Source: Epiperipatus broadwayi (Eukaryota > Onychophora > Udeonychophora > Euonychophora > Peripatidae). From it: a stretch of DNA of 64,000 nt. Of this stretch, positions 25,604 to 36,974 are shown piece after piece. The stretch is from assembly GCA_028023455.1 (NCBI GenBank), contig JAQFVV010012423.1:2865273-2929272 (forward strand). Direction: 5' to 3'. The notes under the pieces are model-generated. The model saw only the letters and a list, made by a program, of their open reading frames with translations. It searched no databases and was not told where the DNA came from. The position numbers and the translations under genes are program-made. Position 1 is the stretch's first letter, and each line of letters opens with the position of its first letter.

Positions 25604-27846
25604 GATTCTATTGGGTATTCAAAATTCAAGCACTCAGAATACCAACAATTAAAACAATAAATAATAACTACAAATAGATGATGAAAAGTAATTAATAGTG
25701 AAAAGTTATCACTACTCACAAACACAATATATATGTCAATTTTGGTTCACTTCCCATAAAATATTTCACAACTCTCTGCTTTCTGCATGGCTTCCCAAAC
25801 ATTTAGACCCTGCTTTGCTGCTTCTTGGGAACACATTGGCTTTGCACTAGAGTAATGCACCATCACTTATGCTTCTCTCACATCTGACACATAAAATCTC
25901 TCAGTAATTATTCACTCAGAAAATTCACTGGAATCAGAGCCACACACTTAGTTGCTCAAACTATTTATATCGGCCTTTTGGCCCCTGGCAGTCCAGAATT
26001 CATTCTTGACCATTATCAGTCTTGCATCTCCTAATAATGTTTTTAATTTGTATTTTCAATTTCCATTGTATCAAGAAATATTTGTAATTAATAAATATTT
26101 TTGGCAATTATCAAACGCAATTTTCTTATCACAAATACGTAAATATTTTATATTGTTACACTCAATGCAAATTTAATCATTAATTAAATTCTTATCAGTT
26201 AATGATCTAAAATATATTTCTCTAGTATCTTTTCTAATATATTTGCCTGTTTTTTTTAGAATTCTTCCACTACCATATTCATCCCATATATGTAATTTAC
26301 TTTCCATGGTCTAGCTTATAGTATTAATATCTTAGGCATATAAAATTAAGCAATAATAACACATTTAGTTGTGCCATTACTTTAATTCAACACTTCTGTA
26401 TTAAAATCACACACACAAAAAAAATCGCAAAATATAATCAAATACCTTTATTAAACTAAATTGGAATTACAAACATTTATCTCATATAACAATTTTGTGA
26501 TATTGATTTAACCCTGAGTTGTCCAGGTACATGGCCATAACTTTTTTGAATAAACTGTAAAGAAGCCACAAATGTCATTTGAATAATCTATGACCTACAT
26601 AATATAAACTTTATCAAGTATTCTAAAAATTAAGTTTCTTAATTTTGCTTAGCTAATTGATTTCTTTTGTTTTAGTCATAAAACTTGAATTTATAACTGT
26701 TATGTTTCATGACTTCTAGTCAACAGTAAATTACTTTATTTCAGGACAAATCTTAAATCTCTAAGATAGATATTTTACATCAGCATATCTATTGATTATA
26801 TTATACATCATACGTTACTCTTAAAAGCTTTTGTATTAATTTATACCTTTATATTTCTTATAAATATACTTTTACCTGCACTCTTTCTTTTTTACGGAGT
26901 TTTAATAATTATTCCAATTCTTGATTAAATATTGTTTTTATAACAGTGTATTATATTAATTACGATTTTGTTTGAATGTAAACTACATTTTAAATGTATT
27001 TATTTGATATATAGTTTTTTTTAATACCATGATATTAATGGGAGTTATAAATTTATACCTACTTGTATCTTATATATATAATTTTTTTTTTCAGCAAAAA
27101 AACTGCTTATATAAGCTTACAATGCAGATAAATTTACCCCCCTCCCCTCTTTTTTTTTTTTTTTTTACAATTTATATATCAAACAAAATAAAAACTTTTA
27201 AATAATCTTATAGCCCCTTACATTCTAATGAACAGAAACAGTTAACGACTTTATAATCTAAAAAGTAACATATAATATTAGATCCTTAGTACCTTGATTG
27301 AAAACCCAAATCTTGTTATTTTAAATTACAAAACAATAAACATTATGTTTGCTATTATTAATAAATATTTTTCCAAAAGACTTATATAAAAAGTATTTAC
27401 AGTTTATGAATTCTTGAATTAAATAAAACATATTTAAAATGTAGTAATTCTTCCTTTCTCAGACTTTAAGTAAGCATGTTATTTGTATTTTTTAATTTCA
27501 TTTACAAATAAGGCTGGTAATCATCAGTATTTGTTTTCTCTTCTTTCGAGTCTGCAAGAAATGATTTAATATAAGTAGATTTTATTACTTGGTTAATGAT
27601 ACATAACTTTCTTTTTAAAACACTGTTTGATGTAAAAAGACACATTTTCTTTTTTAAAACACTCCCAAATTAATAGAGTCGGATAAAATGTGATTTTTAT
27701 TCCTTTATTGCCAAACATTTTTAGTTTACAATCAAGCTTTACATACCCAATTAAAGTACATTTAGGTACTCTCTTCAACAAGCATAGAAAATACAAAGAA
27801 AAAAATTCTACCTAGTCCTATACTGATTAATCAAATTTGGTCATAT
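25604..27846. other. No gene recognised
   Basis: Mostly AT-rich. A patch at about 25770-26040 is clearly more G+C-rich (with CTGCTTTGCTGCTTCTTGG) and reads like part of an unidentified old repeat. A polypyrimidine tract with C- and T-runs lies at about 27136-27168. Open frames at 25952-26176 (+) and 27593-27796 (-) are not recognisable. Confidence 0.45.
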
Positions 27847-27855
27847 AAGATACAA

Positions 27856-27965
27856 TCAAGCATCGTTAGCCGAGAGGTCATCGCGCAGCAGCCTTGCAAG
27901 CAAGTAGATGGTTGCAGATGGTTGTGGGTTCGCGTCCCGGCCGATGCTATGACATATGAAAAAAA
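27856..27965 (+). mobile_element. tRNA-like SINE with poly(A) tail and 9-bp target duplication
   Basis: 27859-27948 folds as a tRNA-like molecule. AGCATCG pairs perfectly with CGATGCT as a 7-bp acceptor stem; there is a leucine-type D region (AGCCGAGAGGTC) and a T arm with GGTTCGCGTCC. ATGACATATG and a run of A follow. AAGATACAA at 27847-27855 is repeated at 27966-27974 as the target duplication, so this is a retroposed copy and not a normal tRNA gene. Three other copies share the same layout. The anticodon-loop region contains TTGCAAG, but I would not assign an amino acid. Confidence 0.85.
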
Positions 27966-27974
27966 AAGATACAA

Positions 27975-28382
27975 CCTTAATTATAGTTACATTAAATAAA
28001 AAAATTTCAAACTTCTAAAGCTTTTCTTTTACATTCTGTCACCTGAACAGCTTAATTTTAGATACAATTTCCTTTTGTATTTATATCTGTATTGCAATTT
28101 TAATTAAAACACAAATATTCTTATTTAATTATGACATGAAACAAATATAAATTTTAAATCCTTATAAAATTATAACTTTTTCTCAAATTGTTTATTAATT
28201 CCTATTTAAACATGCTATTTATTTCCCTTATTAAACACATTATTTACATTGAGTTAATATTTTTTAACACGTTAAGTACCACATATATAATAACAACTAA
28301 ATATTTCCACTTATCTCCCATTTGCAATGAATGACAATTTTTTTTTCAAACTCATTTAATCTATATAAGTAATATTATATTA
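27975..28382. other. No gene recognised
   Basis: AT-rich spacer between the SINE and the next family A repeat. Confidence 0.5.
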
Positions 28383-28682
28383 AACAAAGCAAAGCAAAAC
28401 TCTCCATACAGTAGTGCCATTTGTGCCAACAAGAGCAGTCAATGGATGCCAGAAGGCTAGTGTATAAAATCCCTATTTAGTGCCTACTCCTCCAATATCC
28501 CCATACTAGTTTCTGAGGAGTAGGCACTAGATAGGAATTTTATACACTAGCCTTCTGGCATCCATTGATTGCTCTTGTTGGCACAAAATGGCACTACTGT
28601 ATGGAGAGTTTTGCTTTGCTTTGTTTAATAACAATTATGTACTAGTATGAGATAGTGATCATGTGATGTTTAGTGGTTTAAT
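28383..28682. mobile_element. HHR family A, inverted-repeat copy with deleted ribozyme
   Basis: Arms at about 28383-28492 and 28520-28624 are reverse complements with few mismatches, separated by a loop of under 30 bases. The loop keeps CCCCATACTAGTTTCTGAGGAG, i.e. the cleavage-site and GAAAC side of the ribozyme, but the core CTGATGA and stem II are gone. Confidence 0.75.
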
Positions 28683-28844
28683 ATTATATTATCTTACATT
28701 TCACTATCACTCTTGATTACTCTTATTAGCTCCATTAAACAACAACTTATCTCTATCATATTTTTCTCCATTCTCCCCTTATGCAAACCACCATGGAATA
28801 TATTGCAATACGCATATAAAATCAGATATAATAAATAAAAGTGT

Positions 28845-28900
28845 GGAATAAACTCTACAATATTCAGTACTGATATATTGAATATTGTAGAATTTATTCA
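28845..28900. repeat. Palindrome
   Basis: Arms of 22 bases (28845-28866 and 28879-28900) starting GGAATAAACTCTACAATATT are reverse complements with about two mismatches around a 12-base loop. Confidence 0.8.
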
Positions 28901-29228
28901 ATTTTTTTCTTTTTATTTATATATAAAAGGGGCACAAGAGGGAGTGAAAGAGAGATTGATATGTCACTCTAAGATGAATGATCACAAAGACATATTTGGA
29001 TAACTAAGCAGAAAATAAAGGTTTTATTAAGAATGCAGCATATATATTTGCAAGCACCCATATTAAATTTTTTTTATGCTTACTGAAAAATTATTCATTC
29101 ATTTGTATTTATATATTAAACTATTTCCATCATCTAATATGAGTATTGAATGTCTTTAGAAAAAAAAATACTTTATTTAAATATTCCAAATACATTCAAC
29201 TGTTAATAATAACACACAGGTTAGTATA

Positions 29229-29275
29229 TGCCCGATGTTTCAAAGAGTATTATTCTTCCCTCTTCATCAGGTGTT
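29229..29275 (-). ncRNA. Hammerhead-like motif, family B left arm
   Basis: On the minus strand ACACCTGATGAAGAG is followed by a loop, CTCTTTGAAAC, then ATC. The CTGATGA core and GAAAC are present and stem II AGAG/CTCT can form, but there are extra T residues between stem II and GAAA. There is no stem III loop, so it could act only as a dimer, if at all. Confidence 0.45.
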
Positions 29276-29419
29276 GCTGGACTGACCAGTGACAGTACTA
29301 GTGAAGGAATTGAAGCTGGAACTTTAGATTCTTGAGTATTGAATTTTAAGGTAATGTATACTCAAGAATCTAAGGTCCAGGTTCAATTACCATGCTAGTA
29401 TTGTAACTGGTCAGACCAG

Positions 29420-29466
29420 CAATACCTGATGAAGAGGGAAGAATAGTATCTCTTGAAACATTGTGC
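29420..29466 (+). ncRNA. Hammerhead-like motif, family B right arm
   Basis: CTGATGA at 29426-29432, stem II AGAG (29433-29436) with CTCT (29450-29453), one extra T, GAAAC at 29455-29459, then ATTGTG. A three-pair stem I (AC or CAC against GTG) is possible after an ATT site. It is a probable fossil or minimal dimeric hammerhead. Confidence 0.45.
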
Positions 29467-29570
29467 ATATAATAACCTGTGTGTTATTACTATCAGTTGA
29501 ATGTATTTGGAATATTTAAATAAAGTTACATATTTTATTCAATACTCATATTAAATGATTGAAATAGTCC

Positions 29571-30903
29571 ACTATATAAATATTACTCATTCATGTATCA
29601 ACTGCACTTAAAAAAAAAAAAAAGCTGTGTCAATGGTATATGATTTTTCATATTAAATACATCTTTCTTGAAAATGCTTTTATATTTATAAATATATTTA
29701 TGTAAAATAAAGCATTTTTAAATAAATAAAGAAGACATATTTAAATTAGTTTGAAATATATATGAATAAAAGTCAAAACATGAAGGTAATACTGATTTTT
29801 ACTGAGATTTTAAATATTTTTAGATGAAAGTGTAAAGCAAAAATGTAAATGCATAAAACATTTTCCAGTTAACAAATGAAAACATGGTGAATAATGCCCC
29901 CTTATTAGTGAAGTTTGAAAAAGTGGAGGAAAATCTATGAATAAAAGACTGCTGCAATACAGCTGGTTATTTAAAGATGGTTTTTTTTATTCTTTGAGAA
30001 TTTCCCTTATTAAGAATTTTATTGTGGAAATATTCACATTTGATCAGATTCAATATTTTAAGTTGAATAAAGTTATAATTTTTTTCCATATTTTTTTACA
30101 ATCAAAAAACAATTTTTTTAAACAGTATAATTTTTCATTATTATTTTTAATTAATATCTCTTACTACATAATATTTGGTCTTCATTACAGACAATTTGCT
30201 ATTGTTTTTAGTATTTTAACATAGGATTACATATAAAGACATGATAAATTATTTTTATAATCTACCAAAGAAAATTTACATATACTTCTTTAAATGAAAA
30301 AAAAAAAAGATTTCTTTCTTTATTGTACTTTATTTCAGATAACATAAAATGTTACCATTTTTATCTTTCAAATTTAAGTTTTATAATTTGCTTTATAAGT
30401 AAGTATAAATAAACTTTATATATTATGCTTATTTATCTACTTTTAAAATATTATTCTATATATAAGTGTAAGAAACCTCATGTTTAAGTTTTTTATTTTT
30501 TCAGATAGCCAGTCAATCAAACAGTAACTAGCTCTTTTTAATCACAATATAAAACAGAGAATGGAAAACTGTCCAAACCCTCAGCATCTGGAAATTCATA
30601 AACCTGGGGAATATCACCTTTTTACTATTTCTTTATTGGGGATTTCTTTGATCAACAGTGAGATTTTTAAATAAAAAAGGTTTTATTTGTATGAATTTAA
30701 AATATAAAATTTCAATAACAATTTAAACATTGCATTTTCTTATATTGCTTTACATAAAATAATAAACATCAGTCATTAAATTACAATTTTTGCTATTACA
30801 TTTATCACATATACTATTACTTAAACCATTAGTACTATTATTATTTCTATGACTATTATTTACATCTATGATGAGTTATAATAATAATAATTAAAATGCA
30901 TAC
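29571..30903. other. No gene recognised
   Basis: AT-rich. An open frame at 29937-30224 (+) is composed mainly of Phe, Ile, Asn and Lys and is likely chance. A slightly G+C-richer patch at about 30510-30640 reads plausibly on the minus strand (DIPQVYEFPDAEGL) but has no splice signals I trust. Confidence 0.45.
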
Positions 30904-31078
30904 CATTCAGGCATTTCCAATGTCTGGAACTGAATTCTAATTTGTGATTCAGAATCTATTGCTGAGATGATATATTTGCAATTTTGGAAAGCAGGATACA
31001 TTCCAGGATATCCCGGAGAGGAAAACTCGCAAGGATTTTCTTCTGTACAGTTTAAGTTATGATACTGCCAGTCACAAT
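30904..31078 (-). CDS. CUB-domain exon of an unidentified host gene
   Basis: On the minus strand a T-rich intron end (TTTATTGTTAG) precedes the exon, and GTATGC follows its last base, so both splice sites fit. The 175-bp exon enters in phase 1 and leaves in phase 2. It encodes CDWQYHNLNC, then CEFSSPGYPGMYPAFQNCKY and IISAIDSESQIRIQFQTLEM. This is the first half of a CUB domain: paired cysteines, the SPGYPxxYP turn and the IRIQF strand. CUB domains are extracellular beta-sandwich modules of proteases, receptors and matrix proteins. The rest of the gene should lie beyond nearby introns; no partner exon was found. The exon has far better codon-like structure than anything around it. Confidence 0.8.
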
Positions 31079-32780
31079 CTAACAATAAATAAAAAAATAA
31101 AAAAGGCACATCAATCAAATTATAAATGAACACTATTCAGAATGTTAGTAAATTCAAACTCATAAACGTAGCAGTTAATAAAGCTATAAATAAGCTTTAC
31201 TGAACAACAATGTAATTACACATTACTATGAAAAGCTGTAGGTCAAGTGAAGGATATACATTTTAAATGATAAATATATAAATTTATTTATCTTACACAA
31301 TTTATTTTCTAAAAGCTACAGATATGAAACGTATAAAAATGTCACTTTTCAAAGGTATTAAACAGTGAAAAAATGTTCGTACCAGATAAAAATATTGAGA
31401 TAATATTTATTTTAAATGAACTCAGTAAATATATTACTATTTTTATTGAAAGTATTCAATTTTAAAAATAAGCAATTAAAATAAATAAAATATCAGATAT
31501 GTTTATAATCAATGAATTACTGTTGTGCAAAATAAATTTATAAATACGTCATATAAATAACATTTGCTAATAAAAATCACATCAAGTTACTAAAGATTAA
31601 CAACTGATATTCAAACAGAAAATTCAAAGCTTAAATATTTATTTTTGTGCAAAATGAAATTTAGAGCCAAGAACTTTAAGCTCTCTATGCCAAACCATAT
31701 ATGACAATTATACTCACTAAACTAACCCAATTGTCATATGTTGCTTAGCACAATAATAAAATTATAGACTCAAAAGATAACTATATCTAGATTAAAACTC
31801 AATCTGTCATTTATGATACTTAAACATGATATGATTTCTTAACCCCATCACAATCCAACAAATCTTTCACACATTTCATCACTTTCTGATGTTGTTCTTT
31901 GTCTCACACATCAATGTAAAATATATGATAAAATGATTATTACTTATCAGAAAATAATAAATTTGACTTTATTTGATAGATATTTTTGTTTACTACTGAA
32001 ATAAAATTTAAATGTTCACATTTTATTTCTGTACATATTTAAAAAATGAGATTGTTTGAAAACAATGACTTTACACATCATTGTTTCTAGAAAGATTATT
32101 TTCGGTTTATAAAATAAACAAAATATTTTTTAATCCTTATTATTTTTAAACATCCAATTGAACAATTATTTATTTTTTATATCTAACAAATTATGCTTTA
32201 AAAGTTTAAATGTTTTGAATATTTATTGCAAAATTGTGATATTTTCTTACTCGTAAATATAAAAAAATTGTTTACGAGAAACTGATCTTCTGGAATTGCT
32301 TCAGGCCATATTTACATTAGCTGTTAATATAACATTATATTTTACAAATAAAATATTTCAAGACAAAATAAGTTATTAATAATTTATATTTCTTTATATT
32401 TAATAAATATAGTGTAAACTATTTTTAAAAAAATATCTAAAACTGCAATAAATTCACAAATAAGCACGTTTTTGCATTATTGGAACTACAATGTCATAAA
32501 ATGCCAAACATTTTGCAGCTTTGACAACAGAAAATGGCTGAACATGTCAGGACAGGACTTATGTCTATTGTAAAAATGAGAATTTTGAATTTCCCATCAT
32601 TTAGTGCAAAAATTTATTATAATAAAACATACTGTTTTACATGCATTTTAACACATAATACTTATGAAAAAATTCATCAGGGAGTGAATTGGTTAAAAAA
32701 TGAAATAATTTGCAAGAAAGAGACATTTGGTTAATTGATTAATCATTTGCTAATTTTGTTAAAACAATATGATATATACA
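31079..32780. other. Probable intron; no gene recognised
   Basis: AT-rich sequence upstream of the CUB exon on its own strand. An open frame at 32534-32734 (+) is not recognisable. I saw no further CUB sequence. Confidence 0.45.
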
Positions 32781-32784
32781 TTTT

Positions 32785-32867
32785 TTTCATGTGCCAAAGC
32801 ATCGGCCAAACCCTCAAACATGTGTGTAAGGCAGTTGTTCTGATCACCCAATCACCAATGCTTGATT
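32785..32867 (-). mobile_element. Degenerate copy of the tRNA-like SINE
   Basis: On the minus strand AAGCATTGGTGATTGGGTG leads into a degenerate tRNA-like body ending GGCCGATGCTTTGGCACATG and a run of A. It has the same 3' extension as the other three copies but a badly decayed T arm. Confidence 0.65.
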
Positions 32868-32994
32868 AAAGTATATTTTTTTATAATATAAATTGTTAAA
32901 GAATACAAAATATAAGATAACCCAACCACCAATGCTTGATTAAAGTATATTTTTTTATAATCTAAATTGTTAAAGAATACAAAATATAAGATAA
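32847..32994. repeat. 74-bp tandem duplication
   Basis: 32847-32920 and 32921-32994 are near identical (they differ at AATC versus AACC near the start and at one T near the middle). The duplicated unit includes the 5' edge of the SINE copy, so it arose after that insertion. Confidence 0.9.
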
Positions 32995-33369
32995 AAATAA
33001 AGATATTTTTCTATCTCTGTTTTAAGTAGAATAGTTTACTAGTAAAAGAAATATGACTAAAGGAAAAATATCTAAGATTATTATACATTAAAATCTTCAA
33101 TCTACCACATCAGTTTAGTCATTTAAAAAGGCAATTGATTCTTATAATGTATTCCTGAAACCATCAATTCTTCCAAGTCACAACCTACTACAAATACCTT
33201 TATCATTCATTCAGAGTTTATAAATATAAACAATACAACTTGATATACAAATGCAATATTTTTTATACACCCATATTTGACAACATTGACCATAGATAAA
33301 TTCAATGATGATTATTATTAATTTTTTATTAGATTAGATATTATCATATCATCTTTAACTTGTATGAAA

Positions 33370-33660
33370 ACTATAAACTCAATTCATCATCATCATCATC
33401 AACTATTCTCAATCCACTGCAGGATAAAGATCTCTCCAAGTTCAACCCATTTTCTCCAATCTTTAGCTTCTTTTCTCCACATCACCCCTGCACACTTACT
33501 TATTTCATCCATCCATCTCACATATGGTCTCTTTCTGGGACTTTTACAATCTCTTGGAATCCAAGTTAAGATATCAACTGTCCATCTATTATCATCTCTT
33601 CTAGAAATATGTCCAGCCCAACTCCACTTCAGTCTTTTAATTTTTTCAGTAATTCAATTT
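33370..33660 (-). pseudogene. RTE-like LINE, C-terminal fragment
   Basis: The minus strand reads without a stop for about 85 codons: KRLKWSWAGHISRRDDNRWT, then WIPRDCKSPRKRPYVRWMDE, CAGVMWRKEAKDWRKWVELG and a stop. This WAGH...RPxxRWxDD...W block is the conserved C-terminal tail of many LINE endonuclease/reverse transcriptase proteins. It is directly followed by (GAT)n, a typical RTE-style 3' tail. The element is heavily 5'-truncated: no reverse transcriptase remains here. The plus-strand open frames over the same bases are shadows. Confidence 0.85.
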
Positions 33661-34897
33661 AGCTTAAAAATTAATCTTAATTACAGTTTAATAAATTTTA
33701 TCTTTATTAAACACAAACACACAATAATTTGATTCTTTTTTCTATAAATAAAATATATATTAAAATTTTAAAATACACAAATGGTATGAATTTAAAATTG
33801 ATTACAATGATCAATTGATGAACATATGTAAAAGATAATGTCATCGGATCAATTGAAGGTTGCTTATCAACTAAAAATAATTTTGGGCATAGCATGTACC
33901 ATGTGTGTCAAGATGTTTTCAATCATATTTTCAATCAAGGATGATAGAATTGAAGTCTATTTAAGATGCTCTATGTATAAAAAAAAGTTGAATGGATCTG
34001 AATTAAAAATTTCACGCTATGATAATGTTTGATTTAACAAATGATTAGAAATAATCATTAATTATCTAACACTGATGGCATCAAATGTAGTTGTGCAAGA
34101 AATTTAGCACTTATAGATGAAATGAAAAGTTAACTATTAACAGAAGTATTAAAATCTAAATCATAAGAGTCATTTGTTACAGGTAAACTCTTAAAATAAT
34201 AGTAATATATGTCAGAAAAACTACTATTAAAGAAGAGGGTTGTTAAGTAATATCGATATTAATTAGTACTAGAAAAAATGCAAGGTGATAGAATATAATG
34301 GTCATTATGCAATGATGGTGAAGAGAATGATCTTATCCTACTACTGACTTTTACTGTGTTAACATATTAGTCAAATTCTATAAAAAAGATAAAAATTAAA
34401 GTAATACACATACAATATAAAATATTCTATAAATTATTAAATTTTGCTAAGTAAGAATTGTTTGAATAATAGTAATGACTAAAAACTTTTTAACCATTGA
34501 AATTTAATTTAGAAAATAAAATATTAATGCACATGTTTTATTTTTTAAATTAATGCAAACATTTAAATGTTGGAAAGATAGGATCTAAAAAGAATAGCCA
34601 GTGACAAATTATTGATTAAACATTTGCTGGGTTATTACTTATTAAAACTCAAATAAAAACGAATTCTTTTATTTTTGATTTTCTTTATCTAAAAAAAAAC
34701 AAAACTTATCTCATTTTAACATTACAGTATTTTTTAAAGATTTGTTTTAAAAATAAATTGCTTTACCTTTTGATTTTTTTTGTAAATATTTATATAAAAG
34801 GAAAATCAATAACTAGAAACAATAAATATATATATATATATATTAAAAATCAGTCATATATCACATGACCTATATAGCTTGTATTACCAATATGTAA
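33661..34897. other. No gene recognised
   Basis: AT-rich sequence. Open frames at 33707-33895 (-) and 33838-34032 (+) are not recognisable. Confidence 0.45.
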
Positions 34898-35004
34898 TAT
34901 ATAAAGAGCCTGCTACTAGCTCCAAACAAGCTTAATTATTTTATTTTTTATTTTTAAATGCTACAAGAGAAAATACATGAAGCTTTTATCTATGATGGTT
35001 CCCA

Positions 35005-35045
35005 TCACCAGACCAGTTTCGAGCTATGGCTCTCATCAGTGAGGA
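35005..35045 (-). ncRNA. Hammerhead ribozyme, family D, intact by hand fold
   Basis: On the minus strand: TCCTCA, CTGATGA, stem II GAGC paired with GCTC around CATA, GAAAC, loop TG, GTC, TGGTGA. Stem II has four perfect pairs; stem III is AC/GT; stem I pairs at five of six positions (one G-U, one C-U mismatch). The cut is predicted after the C at 35011. Core bases are complete. Confidence 0.82.
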
Positions 35046-35253
35046 GCTAGGGGGGAAGATTCAAAATATTAACTCAAGCCAAGCATTTATCTAATTCTTA
35101 AATATTAAGAAAAAGATCCAAATCTTCAGACACCTACATGTTGAAGACATGTTGAAGACATGTAGGTGTCTGAAGATTTGGATCTTTTTCTTAATATTTA
35201 AGAATTAGATAAATGTTTGGCTTGAGTTAATATTTTGAATCTTATGTCCTAGC

Positions 35254-35294
35254 TCCTCACTGACAAGAGCCATAGCTCGAAACCAATCTGGAGA
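35254..35294 (+). ncRNA. Hammerhead motif, family D, core mutated
   Basis: TCCTCA, CTGACAA, GAGC-CATA-GCTC, GAAAC, CA, ATC, TGGAGA. It is the partner of the motif at 35005-35045, with stem II intact, but the invariant G of CTGATGA is A, and stem III has a C-A mismatch. Predicted inactive. Confidence 0.7.
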
Positions 35295-35400
35295 TGGGGA
35301 CCATCATAGATAAAGGCTTCATGTATTTTCTCTTGTAGCATTTATCATAAAAAATAAAATAATTAAGCTTGTTTGGAGCTAGTAGCAGGCTCTTTATATA

Positions 35401-36849
35401 TATATATATTCATGAATAAAATTTTTTAATTATATATATTTAAAAAATTATCAATTTTAGCATATCTATATATTCTATTTATAGTCCTAAATGAATAGCC
35501 AATAGAATATGTAAAATAAATAATATTATATTATCTATGCTAATATAACGTGTTAATAAATTCATGATCAATTTAAATTTTAAAAAGTTATTCATTATAG
35601 CATGTTTCCCCCAAAATAAGTAGTCTTCTATTAATTTTTGCTCCAAAAGACAGTTTAGGGCATATTATCACAGCATGTATTATTTTTTTCATGTACAAAA
35701 ATATGTATTTATTCAAATACAAAAATCTTCATTTATATTTATTTATATTTTCATTATTTTAATTTGAAATGTTTTTTTCTTTTCTTATGCTAATCATAAT
35801 GTATTTTTAATATATAAACATTTTGTACATTATATTCATTATTTTAGAATTCTATATGTCCGTCATGTATTTCAAGAGACAAATGATATTCATCCATCAG
35901 GCTGACATTCTTAATTAAGTCTTACAATTGATATAAGGCTTTTATTATTAATATTCTGAAAAATTATGTTAAGGCTTATTTTATGGTTAGGTCTTATTTT
36001 CAGGGAAAAATAGTAGTAATAGTATTTATGAAAAAAGATTTAAAATTATTTTTAAAATAAGTATAAACAATTACAAGTATACTAAATTTACTTGGTTAAC
36101 ATTGAAATGTTATTTTAATTTTCCAATTTTTATTCATTTTTGGGGCCTCATGCTTTTAATATGTAATTTACAATGTATTTCAGTCCATGTATTTTTTGTA
36201 CTGATTACAATATATATATTGCTTTTAGAAAAAACATTATTATATCAAAGATCATGATTTATTCATTACTGTCAGTTTCTTTTAAAGTCATGTGATATTT
36301 GAGTACCAAAATGTCAGACTGAATATAACTACCCATTTAATGGAGCAAATATATTTTTTGACTACTTGGGTAAATTGCTAAAAACTTATAAATTAAAAAA
36401 AAACAACATAATTTTAAAAATATATATATATAAATATATTTCAGGCAAAAGTTAAAACAGCTTTAAAAATGTCAATTGCTTTCTAAAAGTTTTGCAAGAA
36501 AAAACAGCAAAGACATAACTCTCCAGGTCAAACAATTGCTCAGTTGTGTGAGTTTAGACTTTAATTTTTTGTTTAATTCATTAGGTAAAATTAAATATTC
36601 ATTTAGTTATTTCAATTTACAGGCTAATTGAAAAAAAAATTGTAAAATTTCACTGGCCCACATTGGAATTGAAATTCATGAGCATGTCAAATAATAATAT
36701 AACTAATATGCCATAAACACTTATACCATATATATTGTAATATTGTAGACAATGGCTAACTTTGGCTACATCAAATATTATAAGTTTATAAAAATTAAAA
36801 ATGTATTTAAATAATGAGGAAATAATAATATTTAAACTTCTCATATATT
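35401..36849. other. No gene recognised
   Basis: AT-rich sequence. An open frame at 36650-36844 (-) is not recognisable. Confidence 0.45.

Positions 36850-36974
<125 letters not shown>

Larger units (their letters stand above)
29120..29570. mobile_element. HHR family B: inverted pair of Penelope 3' regions
   Basis: Left arm about 29120-29339 and right arm about 29358-29569 are reverse complements around an 18-base spacer. Each arm is the 3' region found downstream of the Penelope-like GIY-YIG gene at 5828-6090 and 47325-47590, but no coding sequence lies between them. Each arm has a B-box-like segment (GGTTCAATTACC on the right), then a hammerhead-like motif, then the conserved end. Confidence 0.85.
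34898..35400. mobile_element. HHR family D: large inverted repeat
   Basis: Arms of about 240 bases (34898-35140 and 35159-35400) are reverse complements with some indels, around an 18-base spacer containing two copies of TTGAAGACATG. Each arm carries a hammerhead motif with its 3' end pointing outwards. No protein is encoded. The ribozyme resembles family A (same TCCTCA stem I strand), but the rest of the unit differs. Confidence 0.85.

Noticed and set aside
27859-27948. Functional tRNA gene
   Set aside because: The fold is tRNA-like, but the copy has a poly(A) tail and a 9-bp target duplication, and it has three relatives with the same extension, so it is a SINE.
29937-30224. 95-codon Phe/Ile-rich frame
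   Set aside because: Composition follows T-runs in the DNA, with no recognisable motif and no splice signals.
30510-30640. Next exon of the CUB gene
   Set aside because: A minus-strand reading (DIPQVYEFPDAEGL) looks plausible but does not continue a CUB domain and lacks convincing splice sites in the right phase.
33364-33732. A 122-codon plus-strand frame
   Set aside because: The minus strand of the same bases encodes a recognisable LINE C-terminal domain; the plus frame is its shadow. The same holds for 38409-38765 (+).
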